From a virus, in IMG/VR virus record IMGVR_UViG_3300045018_000069, positions 1 to 46,900 of that record: DNA of 46,900 bases. One strand, written 5' to 3'. Below the pieces are notes generated by a model. That model saw only the letters and a list, made by a program, of their open reading frames with translations. It searched no databases and was not told where the DNA came from. This document shows, one piece after another, positions 24,890 through 32,793 of this stretch (its first letter is position 1; the number at the start of each line of letters is the position of its first letter). The position numbers and the translations under genes are program-made.

Positions 24890-25402
24890 ATGACCCTGCC
24901 TTCCAAGCTGAAGATGATTAACCTTTTCGAGAACGGGACGAGCTGGCTCGGCGAGTGCGCCGAGGTCACCATCCCCAAGCTCGAGATGGACATGGAAATG
25001 TGGCGCGGTGGCGGATCCATAGGCGAACTGCCCTGGTCGAAGGGCCAGAAGGCGATTGACGTCGAGTGGAAAGCCGGCGGTTGGATGCGCGCGCCCTTCC
25101 GCCAGTGGGGCGCGGCCGCGATCGACGCGGTTCAGCTGCGCTGGGTCGGTGCCTTCCAGAACATCCAGACCGGCTCAGCCGAGAAGGTCGAGATCGTCGC
25201 GCGCGGTCAGTACACCGAGATCGACCCGGGCAAGGGCAAGCCCGGTGACGACACCGAACAGAGCTACAAGCTCGCCTGCGTCTATTACCGGCTCGAGCAT
25301 AATGGCGTCGTCGACCTCGAGGTCGACTTCCTCAACAACATCCTCGTCTCGGGCGGCATCGATCGCACTGCCGAGCTACGCGCGATCCTCGAGACTCTCT
25401 GA
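24890..25402 (+). CDS. FII: Tail tube protein FII
   Basis: A 170-residue major tail tube subunit of the P2 FII family: LPSKLKMINLFENGTSWLGE, EVTIPKLEMDMEMWRGGG and LVSGGIDRTAELRAILE. Forms the inner tube of the tail. It starts 38 bp after the sheath gene with a GGAG-type site at 24878-24882. Confidence 0.95.
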   Translation: MTLPSKLKMINLFENGTSWLGECAEVTIPKLEMDMEMWRGGGSIGELPWSKGQKAIDVEWKAGGWMRAPFRQWGAAAIDAVQLRWVGAFQNIQTGSAEKVEIVARGQYTEIDPGKGKPGDDTEQSYKLACVYYRLEHNGVVDLEVDFLNNILVSGGIDRTAELRAILETL

Positions 25403-25409
25403 CCCTCGC

Positions 25410-25433
25410 GCCGGGCCTGACATCGGGCCCGGC
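25410..25433 (+). promoter_or_regulatory. Stable hairpin between FII and E
   Basis: Perfect 8-bp arms GCCGGGCC (25410-25417) and GGCCCGGC (25426-25433) with an 8-base loop. There is no T run, so it is more likely an attenuator or an mRNA-end protector that keeps tube protein abundant and E low than a true terminator. Inferred from position. Confidence 0.5.
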
Positions 25434-25459
25434 ACCCTTCCCTCAGGCTGGACCGGACC

Positions 25460-25762
25460 ATGAACCAGGACGCGAACATCAAGACGATCGAACTCGACGA
25501 GGAGCTGGCGATCGGCGACCAGAAGATCACCTCGATCCAGATCCGTCGCCCCAAGTCGGGGGAACTGCGCGGGCTGAGCCTCGCATCGTTGGGGCAGATG
25601 AACGTCGACGAGCTGCTGAAGCTGCTCCCGCGCATCACTATCCCCACGCTCCCGACAGCCATCGCCGCCGAACTGGACTCGGCCGACCTGATGGCGATCG
25701 CCGAGGCCGTGACGGATTTTTTGCTGACGAAGCGCCAGAAGGCCGCCTTGCCGACGATGTAG
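25460..25762 (+). CDS. E: Tail assembly chaperone E (upstream frame)
   Basis: A 100-residue protein of the P2 E family, a chaperone for the tape measure. IKTIELDEELAIGDQKITSIQIRRPKSGEL and GLSLASLGQMNVDELLKLLPRITIP are typical. Codons 86-88 cross the slippery site TTTTTTG, where part of the ribosomes should shift to -1 and make the longer E+E' fusion. The stop is at 25762 in the zero frame. Confidence 0.93.
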   Translation: MNQDANIKTIELDEELAIGDQKITSIQIRRPKSGELRGLSLASLGQMNVDELLKLLPRITIPTLPTAIAAELDSADLMAIAEAVTDFLLTKRQKAALPTM

Positions 25763-25893
25763 AAGAGGTGATGGCGAATATCTTCGTCATCTTCACCGGC
25801 TTTGCACCGTCGACGGTCGACCCGATGCCGCTCTCCGAACTGATGCGCTGGCATGAAAAGGCGCTCGAGCGCCATCAAGCGAAAGGCCAATAG
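25460..25893 (+). CDS. E': E+E' frameshift fusion; E' part at about 25723-25893
   Basis: The -1 product of the E gene: 88 residues of E, then 56 residues from the overlapping frame. The downstream part contains FVIFTGFAPSTVDPMPLSELMRWHEKALERHQA, matching the GpE family of P2 E'. A methionine at 25771 begins a 40-residue open frame, but in related phages E' is made only by frameshifting. The fusion and E together assist tape-measure folding. Its stop directly abuts the tape-measure start. Confidence 0.85.
25717..25723 (+). promoter_or_regulatory. Programmed -1 frameshift site T TTT TTG
   Basis: In the E frame the heptamer T-TTT-TTG falls in the X-XXY-YYZ register, as required for a -1 slip. 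After the slip the frame stays open through ADEAPEGRLADDVEEV, joins MANIFVIFTG and stops at 25893. The fusion would be 144 residues; P2 E+E' is 142 and uses the same kind of slip. Confidence 0.9.
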
Positions 25894-28260
25894 GTGGCGC
25901 TCGATCGCACCCTATCCCTTCTGGTCAAATTCGGTGCGCTCGACCGCATGACCGCGCCCATGCGCGCGATCGGCCGCACTGCCGGCGCGACATCGCAGTC
26001 GATCGGCAAGACCCGCGCCGAGATCGCAGCGCTCGAGCGCGCGCAGACCCGTATCGCGAAGCTGAAGGCGCTCGAGGGGCGGCTCGGCCGCGACAGCGCC
26101 GCGCTCGCCGAGGCACGTGCCCGCATGGAGGAGCTGAAGCGCCAGGTCGATGCGACCGAGACGCCGACGAAGAAGCTGACCAGGGCGCTCGCGGACGCGA
26201 CCCGGAATGTCGAGCAGCTCGGGGCCACCGTCGACAAGCATGGGCAGGATCTGCAAGCGCTGTCAACGAAGCTCGGCGCCGCCGGAATCGATGTCGCCGA
26301 CCTCGGCTCGGCCGAGCGCCGCCTCGGCGCCGATATCCACGACGCTAACCGCCGGCTGCGCGAACAGCAGGCCGAACTGGCAAAGACCCGAGCGGCCCGC
26401 GAGCGCTTTGAAAAGACGCGCGCGCTTGGCGAGACCGTGCGTGGCGCAGGCTATGGCATGACCGCCGCCGGCGCAGCGATCGGCGCCCCGCTCGCCGCAA
26501 CCGTCTCGCCTTATCGCGACTTCGAGAGCGGCCTGACCGACGTCGCACAAAAGGCGGAGCTGTCGCGCCAGAAGGCGAAGATGCTCGGGGAAACGCTCAA
26601 GCGCCTCGGGCCCGACATCGCACAAGGGCCGATGGCCCTCCTCACCGGCGTTGACGATCTGCTCGGCAAGGGCCTGGATCCGGCCCGGGCGATGGCAATG
26701 ATCCGCCCGATCGGCATGACCGCCACTGCCTACAAAGCGGAAATGGCCGATCTCACCTCAGCGACCTATGCCGGCATCGACAATCTCAAGGTCCCCGTCG
26801 CGCAGGTCACCCGCCAGCTCGACATCATGGCGGCCGCCGGCAAGGCCGGTTCCTTCGAGATGCGGGATATGGCGACCCATTTCCCGATGCTCACCGCTTC
26901 GGCGCAGGCCCTCGGGCAGAGCGGCGTCGGCGCCGTCGCGGATCTCGCGGCCGCGCTGCAGATCGTCCGCAAGGGCACGGGCGACAGTGCCTCGGCGGCG
27001 AACAACCTTCAGAACCTGCTCGCGAAGATCAACACCGAGGACACGATCAAGAATTTCAAGGAGTTCGGCGTCGATCTGCCGGCCGAGCTGAAGCGCGCCG
27101 CCGCCGCCGGCAAGTCCCCGATCGAGGCGATCGCCGAGCTGACCAACCGCGCCCTCGGCGGCGACCAGTCGCGCATCTCTTTCCTGTTCGGCGACATGCA
27201 GGTCCAGCAGGCCCTGCGCCCGCTGATCGCCAACATGAAGCTCTATCGCGACATCCGCAGCGAAGCGCTTGCCGCCTCGGGCACGGTCGAGCGCGACTTC
27301 GCCGAGCGCATGCGCGACGATGCCGCGCGCCAGGCGCGCTTCAGCGCCTCCATGGAGGCCCTGTCGCAAACCGTCGGCGGCATCCTGTCACCACGGCTCG
27401 CCGCGCTGCAGGATCTGCTCTCGAATGCAGCCGAACGCTTCAGCGCCTGGTCGGCCGCCAACCCGCGTCTTGCCTCGGCAGTCGTCACCACCGCCGCCGC
27501 CCTTGCCGTACTCTTGGTCGCCTGCGGCGCACTCGCGATCGCCGGCGGCACGCTGATCACGACATGGGCCTATTTCGCCCGCGCAATCGGCGGCGTTTTC
27601 TCGATCCTGCGGGTCGGCGCCAGCGTCATCGTCGGAATCGCGTCGGTCATAGGCTGGCCCTTCACCCTGCTTGCGCTCGCGGTCGTCGCGGTCGGCGCGC
27701 TGATCTATGCCAATTGGGAGCGGATCAAGGCGCTCTTCAGCGCGGCCCGCTCCTGGCTCGCCTCGCTCGACTTCCGCAAGATCGGGACCGACATGCTGAC
27801 CGGCCTGATCAACGGCCTCAACCCGTTGAACCTGGTGCGGCACATCATGAAGCTCGGCACCCGGGCCGTCGCCGCGCTGAAGAACGTCCTGGGCATCCGA
27901 TCGCCGAGCCGCGTCTTTGCGGCCCTCGGCGGCTATATGGCCGACGGCCTCGCGGTCGGCGTCGATCGCGGCGCACCTCGACCGGTCGACCGCGTACGCC
28001 GCCTCGCGCGCACCGTTGCGGCCGCCGGCGCGATCTCCGCCGCGCCGATCGCCGCTACGCCGGCCTTCACGCGTCTCGCCATCCCCAACCTCGCGGCGCA
28101 GCCGGCGCGCCCGGCGCCGGCCGTCGGCGGCAACACCTATCATCTTCATCTCGCCATGCCGTCGACCGCGCAGGATCCCGAGGCCTTCGCGCGCCGCGTC
28201 CTGGAAGAGATCCGCCGCCTCGAGCGCGCCGAGGCCCGCTCGAGCTATCGGGACGACTGA
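25894..28260 (+). CDS. T: Tail tape measure protein T
   Basis: A 788-residue protein that sets tail length and is ejected ahead of DNA. The start is GTG directly after the E' stop. An Ala- and Arg-rich coiled coil (residues 30-180) precedes the conserved tape measure region with YRDFESGLTDVAQKAELS. Two hydrophobic membrane segments lie near residues 530-550 and 575-605, and the C terminus has IRSPSRVFAALGGYMADGLAVG. The frame is intact. Confidence 0.95.
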   Translation: MALDRTLSLLVKFGALDRMTAPMRAIGRTAGATSQSIGKTRAEIAALERAQTRIAKLKALEGRLGRDSAALAEARARMEELKRQVDATETPTKKLTRALADATRNVEQLGATVDKHGQDLQALSTKLGAAGIDVADLGSAERRLGADIHDANRRLREQQAELAKTRAARERFEKTRALGETVRGAGYGMTAAGAAIGAPLAATVSPYRDFESGLTDVAQKAELSRQKAKMLGETLKRLGPDIAQGPMALLTGVDDLLGKGLDPARAMAMIRPIGMTATAYKAEMADLTSATYAGIDNLKVPVAQVTRQLDIMAAAGKAGSFEMRDMATHFPMLTASAQALGQSGVGAVADLAAALQIVRKGTGDSASAANNLQNLLAKINTEDTIKNFKEFGVDLPAELKRAAAAGKSPIEAIAELTNRALGGDQSRISFLFGDMQVQQALRPLIANMKLYRDIRSEALAASGTVERDFAERMRDDAARQARFSASMEALSQTVGGILSPRLAALQDLLSNAAERFSAWSAANPRLASAVVTTAAALAVLLVACGALAIAGGTLITTWAYFARAIGGVFSILRVGASVIVGIASVIGWPFTLLALAVVAVGALIYANWERIKALFSAARSWLASLDFRKIGTDMLTGLINGLNPLNLVRHIMKLGTRAVAALKNVLGIRSPSRVFAALGGYMADGLAVGVDRGAPRPVDRVRRLARTVAAAGAISAAPIAATPAFTRLAIPNLAAQPARPAPAVGGNTYHLHLAMPSTAQDPEAFARRVLEEIRRLERAEARSSYRDD

Positions 28261-28262
28261 TC

Positions 28263-28637
28263 ATGCTGATGGCGCTTGGCATGTTCGTCTTCGAAATGGG
28301 CACCCTGCCCTATGAAGAGATCCGCCGCCGCATCGCGTGGCGTCACGAAGGCGCGCCGCGCCTCGGCGCCCTGCCCGAAAACCAGTTCCTCGGACCCGAT
28401 TCCGATGAGGTCTCGATCCAGGGCACGCTCGTCCCGCAGATCGCAGGCAAGGCCTCGTCGATCGCGCGGATCGAGGAAATGGGCGCGCAAGGCGACGAAT
28501 ATGCGCTCGTCGACGGCCTGGGCAACGTCATCGGCCATTATGTCATCCGGGGCCTCGACACCCGCTCGAGCCACTTCATCGACAATGGCATCGCGCGGAA
28601 GATCGACTTTACCATCGATCTCGGCCGGGTCGACTGA
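28263..28637 (+). CDS. U: Tail protein U
   Basis: A 124-residue P2 U-family tail completion protein: MLMALGMFVFEMGTLPYEE, WRHEGAPRLGALPENQFLGP and GKASSIARIEEMGAQGDEY. It starts 2 bp after the tape measure and overlaps D by one base. Confidence 0.95.
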   Translation: MLMALGMFVFEMGTLPYEEIRRRIAWRHEGAPRLGALPENQFLGPDSDEVSIQGTLVPQIAGKASSIARIEEMGAQGDEYALVDGLGNVIGHYVIRGLDTRSSHFIDNGIARKIDFTIDLGRVD

Positions 28638-29674
28638 TGGCGCGCGCGGATCTCCTCTCGGCCGCCTCGGCGCGCGACACCAACGTCCCGGCTTGGCGCG
28701 TCACCCTCGACGGTGCGGATCTAACCGATCGCATCCGCCCCCGCCTGATCATGCTATCCCTCTCGCAACGGCGCGACGGCGAGGCCGACGAGCTGCGCCT
28801 CGAGCTGCAGGACGAAGACGGCCGCCTCGATCTGCCGAAGAAGGGCGCGCTGCTCTCGGTCGAGCTGGGCTGGTCGCGCGGCCGCGACGTCACCCTCGGC
28901 CTCGTCCGCATGGGCAGCTTCAAGGTCGACGAGGTCGGCCATAGCGGCCCGCCCGACAAGGTCACCGTCCGGGCGCGGTCGGCCGACCTGACCGGCGACT
29001 TTCGCATCCGCCGCGAGGAAAGCTGGCGCGACACCACCCTCGGCAAGATCCTCGAGACGATCGCCGGCCGCAACGGCCTGCAGCTGGGCATCGCGCCCGA
29101 ACTCGCTTCGCAGGCCATCCCCTTGCTCTCACAGGCGGGCAAGAGCGACATGGCGCTCGTCCGCGAGCTCGGCCGCCGCTTCGACGCCGTCGCCACCGTC
29201 AAGCAAAGTCGGCTGATCTTCTCGGCGATCGGGCGCGGTACAAGCGTCGCCGGCGCCGACTTCGGCACGGTCACCCTCACCCGCCGGCACTGCGCCGACC
29301 ATAGCTACAGCGAGGTCGACCGCGACCAGTACAAGGGCGTCCAGGCCAGCTGGCACGACCAGGACGGCGCCGAGCGGAAGTCGGTCCACGCCGGCGAGAC
29401 CAAGGGCGCCAAGCGCTTGAAGCGGACCTATGCGAGCGAGGCGGAGGCCGAGCAGGCCGCCTCGGCCGAGTGGAAGCGCCTGCAGCGCGGCGCGGCCGAG
29501 TTCGACATCACGCTCAACCTCGGCCGCCCCGATATCCGCCTCGAGCAGCGGGCCGCCCTGTCCGGATGGAAGCCGGCGATCGACGGCCGGTCCTGGCTCG
29601 TCGCCGAGGTCGAGCACAGCCTCGGCGGATCCGCAGGCCTCCGCACCCGCCTCAAGCTCGAAACCGCCCCCTGA
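28637..29674 (+). CDS. D: Tail hub protein D
   Basis: A 345-residue baseplate hub protein of the P2 D family (late control protein D, gp27-like). PAWRVTLDGADLTDRIRPRLI, LRLELQDEDGRLDLPKKGALLSV and SWRDTTLGKILETIAGRNGL are family marks. It starts on the last base of U. In P2 the ogr gene follows; here a fibre gene does, and the Ogr-like gene is 10 kb away. Confidence 0.95.
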   Translation: MARADLLSAASARDTNVPAWRVTLDGADLTDRIRPRLIMLSLSQRRDGEADELRLELQDEDGRLDLPKKGALLSVELGWSRGRDVTLGLVRMGSFKVDEVGHSGPPDKVTVRARSADLTGDFRIRREESWRDTTLGKILETIAGRNGLQLGIAPELASQAIPLLSQAGKSDMALVRELGRRFDAVATVKQSRLIFSAIGRGTSVAGADFGTVTLTRRHCADHSYSEVDRDQYKGVQASWHDQDGAERKSVHAGETKGAKRLKRTYASEAEAEQAASAEWKRLQRGAAEFDITLNLGRPDIRLEQRAALSGWKPAIDGRSWLVAEVEHSLGGSAGLRTRLKLETAP

Positions 29675-29685
29675 TCGAGGACGCC

Positions 29686-30777
29686 ATGATTTTCACCCCT
29701 ATCAACACAGGCAGCGCACCGAACGACGGCACCGGCGACACGCCCCGGGCGGCCGCGCAGAAGATCAATTCGGGCTTCGAGGAGGTCGAAGCCCGGCTCC
29801 ACGACCAGGGCGAGCAGATCGCCTATGCGAAGCGGTCGATCGACGACGTCGTTACGCTCGCGCAGGAAAGCGCCGAGGCCGCCGCCGCCGATCGGCAGCA
29901 GACCGGCGAGGACCGCGACGCCGTCGAGGCAGCCGCGATCGCCGTCGCGGCCGATCGCGTCCAGACCGCGCTCGATCGGGTGGCAACCCAAGCCGACGCC
30001 GTCTCGACCGCCGCCGATCGCACGGCGGCCGCAGCTGCTGCTACCACCGCGACCGACAAGGCAACGATCGCCACGACTAGGGCCGGCGAGGCTGCCGGCA
30101 GTGCAACAGCGGCCGCCGGATCTGCGACGGCCGCGGCGAACAGCGCAACGGCCGCCGCCGCCTCGGCTGCGATCGCCGACAGGGCGGCGGGCGGTTCCAA
30201 CGGGCAGATCCAGTTCAACAGCGGTGGGGTCTTGGCCGGCAGCGCCAGCCTGATCTGGACCGGCAGCCGCCTCGGCATCGGCGCCACCGGCGGCGCCCCT
30301 GGTTCGGAACTGGAAATTCGCAAGTACACCGGCGACGTCAATTTCACACTGCAGTCGGACGCAGGCGGCACGACCTATATCAACCTGACGGGGCCGCTCG
30401 TGGCCTATGGCGGCGTGCGGGCGAACAACGGCACAAGCGAGGAATGGCGGATCGGCGGCCTCGGATCGGGGGGCACGTTCGGCGTTTCTCTGGCCGGCGT
30501 CGAACGGCTGAAGATCAACAGCCAGAGCGTCACGATCGGGACCTCCTCAGCGCCCGGCGTGGCGCTGCGCGTCGGCGGCGTCATCGCTGCGACCGGCGCC
30601 ATCCGACCGGGGTCGTTCACCGTCGCGACCTTGCCTAGCGCTTCCGGCGTCGGTCCTGGCTCGCAGGCCCATGTCACCGATGCCAGCATTACCACCTATC
30701 GCGCCGTCGTCGTTGGCGGCGGCAGCGATGGCGTCACTGTGACCAGCATCGGCGGCCAATGGTTGATAGGAGCTTGA
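29686..30777 (+). CDS. Tail fibre-like protein
   Basis: A 363-residue protein with the common fibre N terminus INTGSAPNDGTGDTPRAAAQ, a long Ala-rich heptad region (residues 40-165) expected to form a trimeric coiled coil, and a Gly/Ser/Thr-rich beta region to the end. A fibre in this place can add a second receptor-binding system besides the tail-tip genes at 16.2-20.2 kb. ATG 29686 is close behind D and preceded by ATCGAGGAC. No intramolecular chaperone motif was noted. Confidence 0.82.
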   Translation: MIFTPINTGSAPNDGTGDTPRAAAQKINSGFEEVEARLHDQGEQIAYAKRSIDDVVTLAQESAEAAAADRQQTGEDRDAVEAAAIAVAADRVQTALDRVATQADAVSTAADRTAAAAAATTATDKATIATTRAGEAAGSATAAAGSATAAANSATAAAASAAIADRAAGGSNGQIQFNSGGVLAGSASLIWTGSRLGIGATGGAPGSELEIRKYTGDVNFTLQSDAGGTTYINLTGPLVAYGGVRANNGTSEEWRIGGLGSGGTFGVSLAGVERLKINSQSVTIGTSSAPGVALRVGGVIAATGAIRPGSFTVATLPSASGVGPGSQAHVTDASITTYRAVVVGGGSDGVTVTSIGGQWLIGA

Positions 30778-30779
30778 CC

Positions 30780-31088
30780 ATGAGTATCGAACAGACGACC
30801 CACGTCCGCGAAGTCCTCCTCGTCCGCCCGACTCCGGGAGCGGCCGTCGTCGGACACCAGAAGAAGATTACGATCACGACCGGCGCGCCGGTCGCCATCC
30901 CTGACGTCTATGGCGAAGCCGAGCCACTGAACCCGGGCGACCTGGAAGGCTTTCTCGACACCGCGTTCGTCGAGCTCCTGAACGATCGTGATGGCAAGGC
31001 GGCGGCCCTTGCCGCGATGACGGAGCAACGCGACGCCCTGGCCGCCCAGCTCGCCGATCTCCAGGCCGGGTCCAGCCAGGCCGCGTGA
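30780..31088 (+). CDS. Small fibre-associated protein
   Basis: A 102-residue protein starting MSIEQTTHVREVLLVRPTPG, beta-rich at first and with a C-terminal helical region (AAALAAMTEQRDALAAQLADLQ) that looks like a coiled coil. It overlaps nothing but is only 2 bp from the fibre gene, with an AGGAG site at 30768-30772. Probably a fibre cap, chaperone or fibre component; family not recognised. Confidence 0.65.
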   Translation: MSIEQTTHVREVLLVRPTPGAAVVGHQKKITITTGAPVAIPDVYGEAEPLNPGDLEGFLDTAFVELLNDRDGKAAALAAMTEQRDALAAQLADLQAGSSQAA

Positions 31089-31118
31089 CGTACGCGGGCT
31101 ATGGTCGAACCCCGGCTC

Positions 31119-31146
31119 TTGTGCTACCTCTGAAAATCGCTAGAGA
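31119..31146 (+). promoter_or_regulatory. Candidate promoter of tRNA-Val(UAC)
   Basis: TTGTGC at 31119-31124 and TAGAGA at 31141-31146 with a 16-bp spacer, ending 11 bp before the mature tRNA. An own promoter would make the tRNA independent of the late operon that ends at 31088. Confidence 0.4.
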
Positions 31147-31157
31147 GCGCCAAACAG

Positions 31158-31233
31158 GGGCGGTTAGCTCAGTTGGTAGAGCATCTCGTTTACACCGAGA
31201 GGGTCGGCGGTTCGAGCCCGTCACCGCCCACCA
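31158..31233 (+). tRNA. tRNA-Val, anticodon UAC
   Basis: A complete 76-nt cloverleaf: acceptor GGGCGGT with ACCGCCC, D arm AGCTCAGTTGGTAGAGC, anticodon loop TTTACAC, T arm GGCGGTTCGAGCCCGTC and encoded CCA. It looks like an ordinary alphaproteobacterial tRNA rather than a trimmed phage tRNA. It lies 69 bp after the last late gene and its last 21 bases reappear at 32004-32024. Confidence 0.95.
31213..31233 (+). repeat. Attachment-like repeat, copy 1 (inside the tRNA 3' end)
   Basis: The last 21 bases of tRNA-Val(UAC), from CGAGCCCGT to the encoded CCA, are repeated perfectly at 32004-32024. Neither flank extends the match. A repeat of a tRNA 3' end is the usual trace of integration by a tyrosine integrase. 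Confidence 0.85.
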
Positions 31234-31351
31234 GTCAAGGCGCGTCGGCGCATTTCCCTTCCAGATGGTGCGGAGGGCCAGGTTCCTTCTCCTGGCCGCA
31301 ACCGATGCAGTTATCCGGGATGGCCGGCGACCGAGCCCAAATGGCTACTGC

Positions 31352-31942
31352 CTATAGGCGGCACCCTGAGAGCCGGGGCACGCCCGCCGTGCTTATGACG
31401 GTCGAGCATCTAATCGTTACGATATCTCCCTTCGCCTTCGTCTCGATCTTGCCGCGATAATCTCCGCTGAAGCTCGCTTGAGGCTGGTGGAACTCATCCG
31501 GTCCCTGGAACTGCAGCGAAGGATTGCCAAATGAATCCAGCGAAATATCCTCAACCGTCCCGGTGATTTCGAGCTCACCGAAATCAAACCGGCGCTTTGC
31601 TGCAGCCTCGTCCCCACTGAAGGCATTGGCCAACTCCAAAGCTGTCACCTTGATCGCGTTCTCCTCGAGCGGCACGATCTGATGCTCTGCCTCCGTCCTC
31701 AAGGGAGTTGCAATTTCATCGGCTTCGACGGTCGTTCTGTAAATCGCCAGGATCGCGAGTAACGTCAGAAGGGTCCAGCAGAACCCCGCGACTCTTACCC
31801 TTGTCGAGTAGCCCGCGCGAAGAAGAAACCACACGCACAGGATCGGAGCGAGCGCGATCCCGGCCCCGAGCAATACACCGATCCGGCGATGCTGCTTGGA
31901 TCTGGTGGGCTGCCGCCCCCCAGCGGCCCGAATGTCGCTCAT
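31352..31942 (-). CDS. Membrane-anchored protein with OB-fold (tRNA_anti-like) region
   Basis: A 196-residue protein with two hydrophobic helices near residues 23-42 and 51-68, then a soluble part with ALELANAFSGDEAAAKRRFDFGELEITGTVEDISLD. That pattern matches small OB-fold proteins called tRNA_anti-like. It is the only gene inside the 21-bp repeats and is thus their cargo. A membrane-located ligand-binding role, for example superinfection exclusion, is a guess. Confidence 0.65.
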   Translation of the reverse strand: MSDIRAAGGRQPTRSKQHRRIGVLLGAGIALAPILCVWFLLRAGYSTRVRVAGFCWTLLTLLAILAIYRTTVEADEIATPLRTEAEHQIVPLEENAIKVTALELANAFSGDEAAAKRRFDFGELEITGTVEDISLDSFGNPSLQFQGPDEFHQPQASFSGDYRGKIETKAKGDIVTIRCSTVISTAGVPRLSGCRL

Positions 31943-32003
31943 AGGATAGCCTTGCTTTCACAGTCTTGGTCTACCCTCTAGCATAGGCCGCTCGATATTG
32001 AAG

Positions 32004-32024
32004 CGAGCCCGTCACCGCCCACCA
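32004..32024 (+). repeat. Attachment-like repeat, copy 2
   Basis: Perfect 21-bp copy of 31213-31233 in the same orientation, 791 bp downstream. It ends directly at the stop codon of the next leftward gene (32025-32027). The 770 bp between the copies hold one leftward gene and a hairpin at 31276-31297. Confidence 0.85.
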
Positions 32025-32591
32025 TCACCGCATGGCAAAGCAGATCTCTTCGTACACCGCTTCGGGTCCGTGGATGCGGTACCGCTCCATTCGGGCGCCG
32101 AGTTCGGTTATCACGATCCGCTGCGCCGCCTCGAAGCGCTTGTCCGGAAACAGATACCAGCGCTCCACCGTCTCATCGGCATCGTCCATCGCGCCGAGCA
32201 GGACATAGTCCAGCTCGATCGCCGGCTTCCGGCTCATGCGCCAATAGGTCTCGCGCCGCCCGTGGACCTTTGTCGCCAGCGCCACGCCGACGATCGTTCG
32301 GCCATCGACGACCAGGACCTTCGTGCCCCGCACCATGTCCACCCGGGCGCCGTCACTACGAAGGCGCTCCCGAACCTCGTCGATCGTGCGCAGCGTCCTT
32401 TCCCGCAGATGCCGGCCGATCGAGCAATAGGACAGCTGCGACGGAAAATAGCCGGCGAGAGCATAGGCCTTTTCCAGGCTGAAGAACGCGTACTGACAGG
32501 TCTTCACGCTCGGCGTCGCGCGTGAAACCGCAATGATCGAACTGATCAGCATGTCATGCCGTTCGAGCAGTTCGCTCAGCCGTTTCAGCAT
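32025..32591 (-). CDS. Hypothetical protein, 188 residues
   Basis: Starts MLKRLSELLERHDMLISSII; a soluble alpha/beta protein with VLVVDGRTIVGVALATK and a C-terminal helical region. The stop codon directly abuts copy 2 of the 21-bp repeat. A palindrome lies 6 bp upstream of the start. It is unrelated to anything I recognise in P2; it may be an accessory regulator or a remnant of a second element. Confidence 0.6.
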   Translation of the reverse strand: MLKRLSELLERHDMLISSIIAVSRATPSVKTCQYAFFSLEKAYALAGYFPSQLSYCSIGRHLRERTLRTIDEVRERLRSDGARVDMVRGTKVLVVDGRTIVGVALATKVHGRRETYWRMSRKPAIELDYVLLGAMDDADETVERWYLFPDKRFEAAQRIVITELGARMERYRIHGPEAVYEEICFAMR

Positions 32592-32596
32592 CAGCC

Positions 32597-32617
32597 ACGG
32601 AGAACGATATTCTCCGT
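32597..32617. promoter_or_regulatory. Perfect palindrome upstream of 32591
   Basis: ACGGAGAA (32597-32604) and TTCTCCGT (32610-32617) around CGATA. It lies between the leftward hypothetical gene and the toxin-antitoxin operon. It could be an operator for either; a weak hairpin is an alternative. Confidence 0.45.
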
Positions 32618-32748
32618 CCGAGCGGGAGCCGCTATAGACCGAACCTTCGGCCGAAACTGCGCCCCCTGCGGGCGCCTACACTGACGGCGCCGAGCAGCGG
32701 GGGGAGGGTCTCATATGGACGTAGGACTCGTATTTACCGAATGAACAC

Positions 32749-32758
32749 CTCATATGAG
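32749..32758. promoter_or_regulatory. Operator candidate of the MqsR/MqsA-like operon
   Basis: The 10-bp perfect palindrome CTCATATGAG sits 35 bp upstream of the first gene, and CTCATATG occurs also at 32710-32717, 39 bp away. Antitoxins of the MqsA family bind palindromes in their own promoter. The site differs from the Escherichia coli MqsA operator. Confidence 0.4.
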
Positions 32759-32793
32759 TTATTGAGGCCTTCACACTCAGGCTCGCGACATCT

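Noticed and set aside
31158-32024. The 21-bp repeats as the attachment sites of this prophage's integrase
   Set aside because: The integrase lies next to tRNA-Val(CAC), whose 3' half differs from that of tRNA-Val(UAC); only the last bases around CGCCCACCA are shared.
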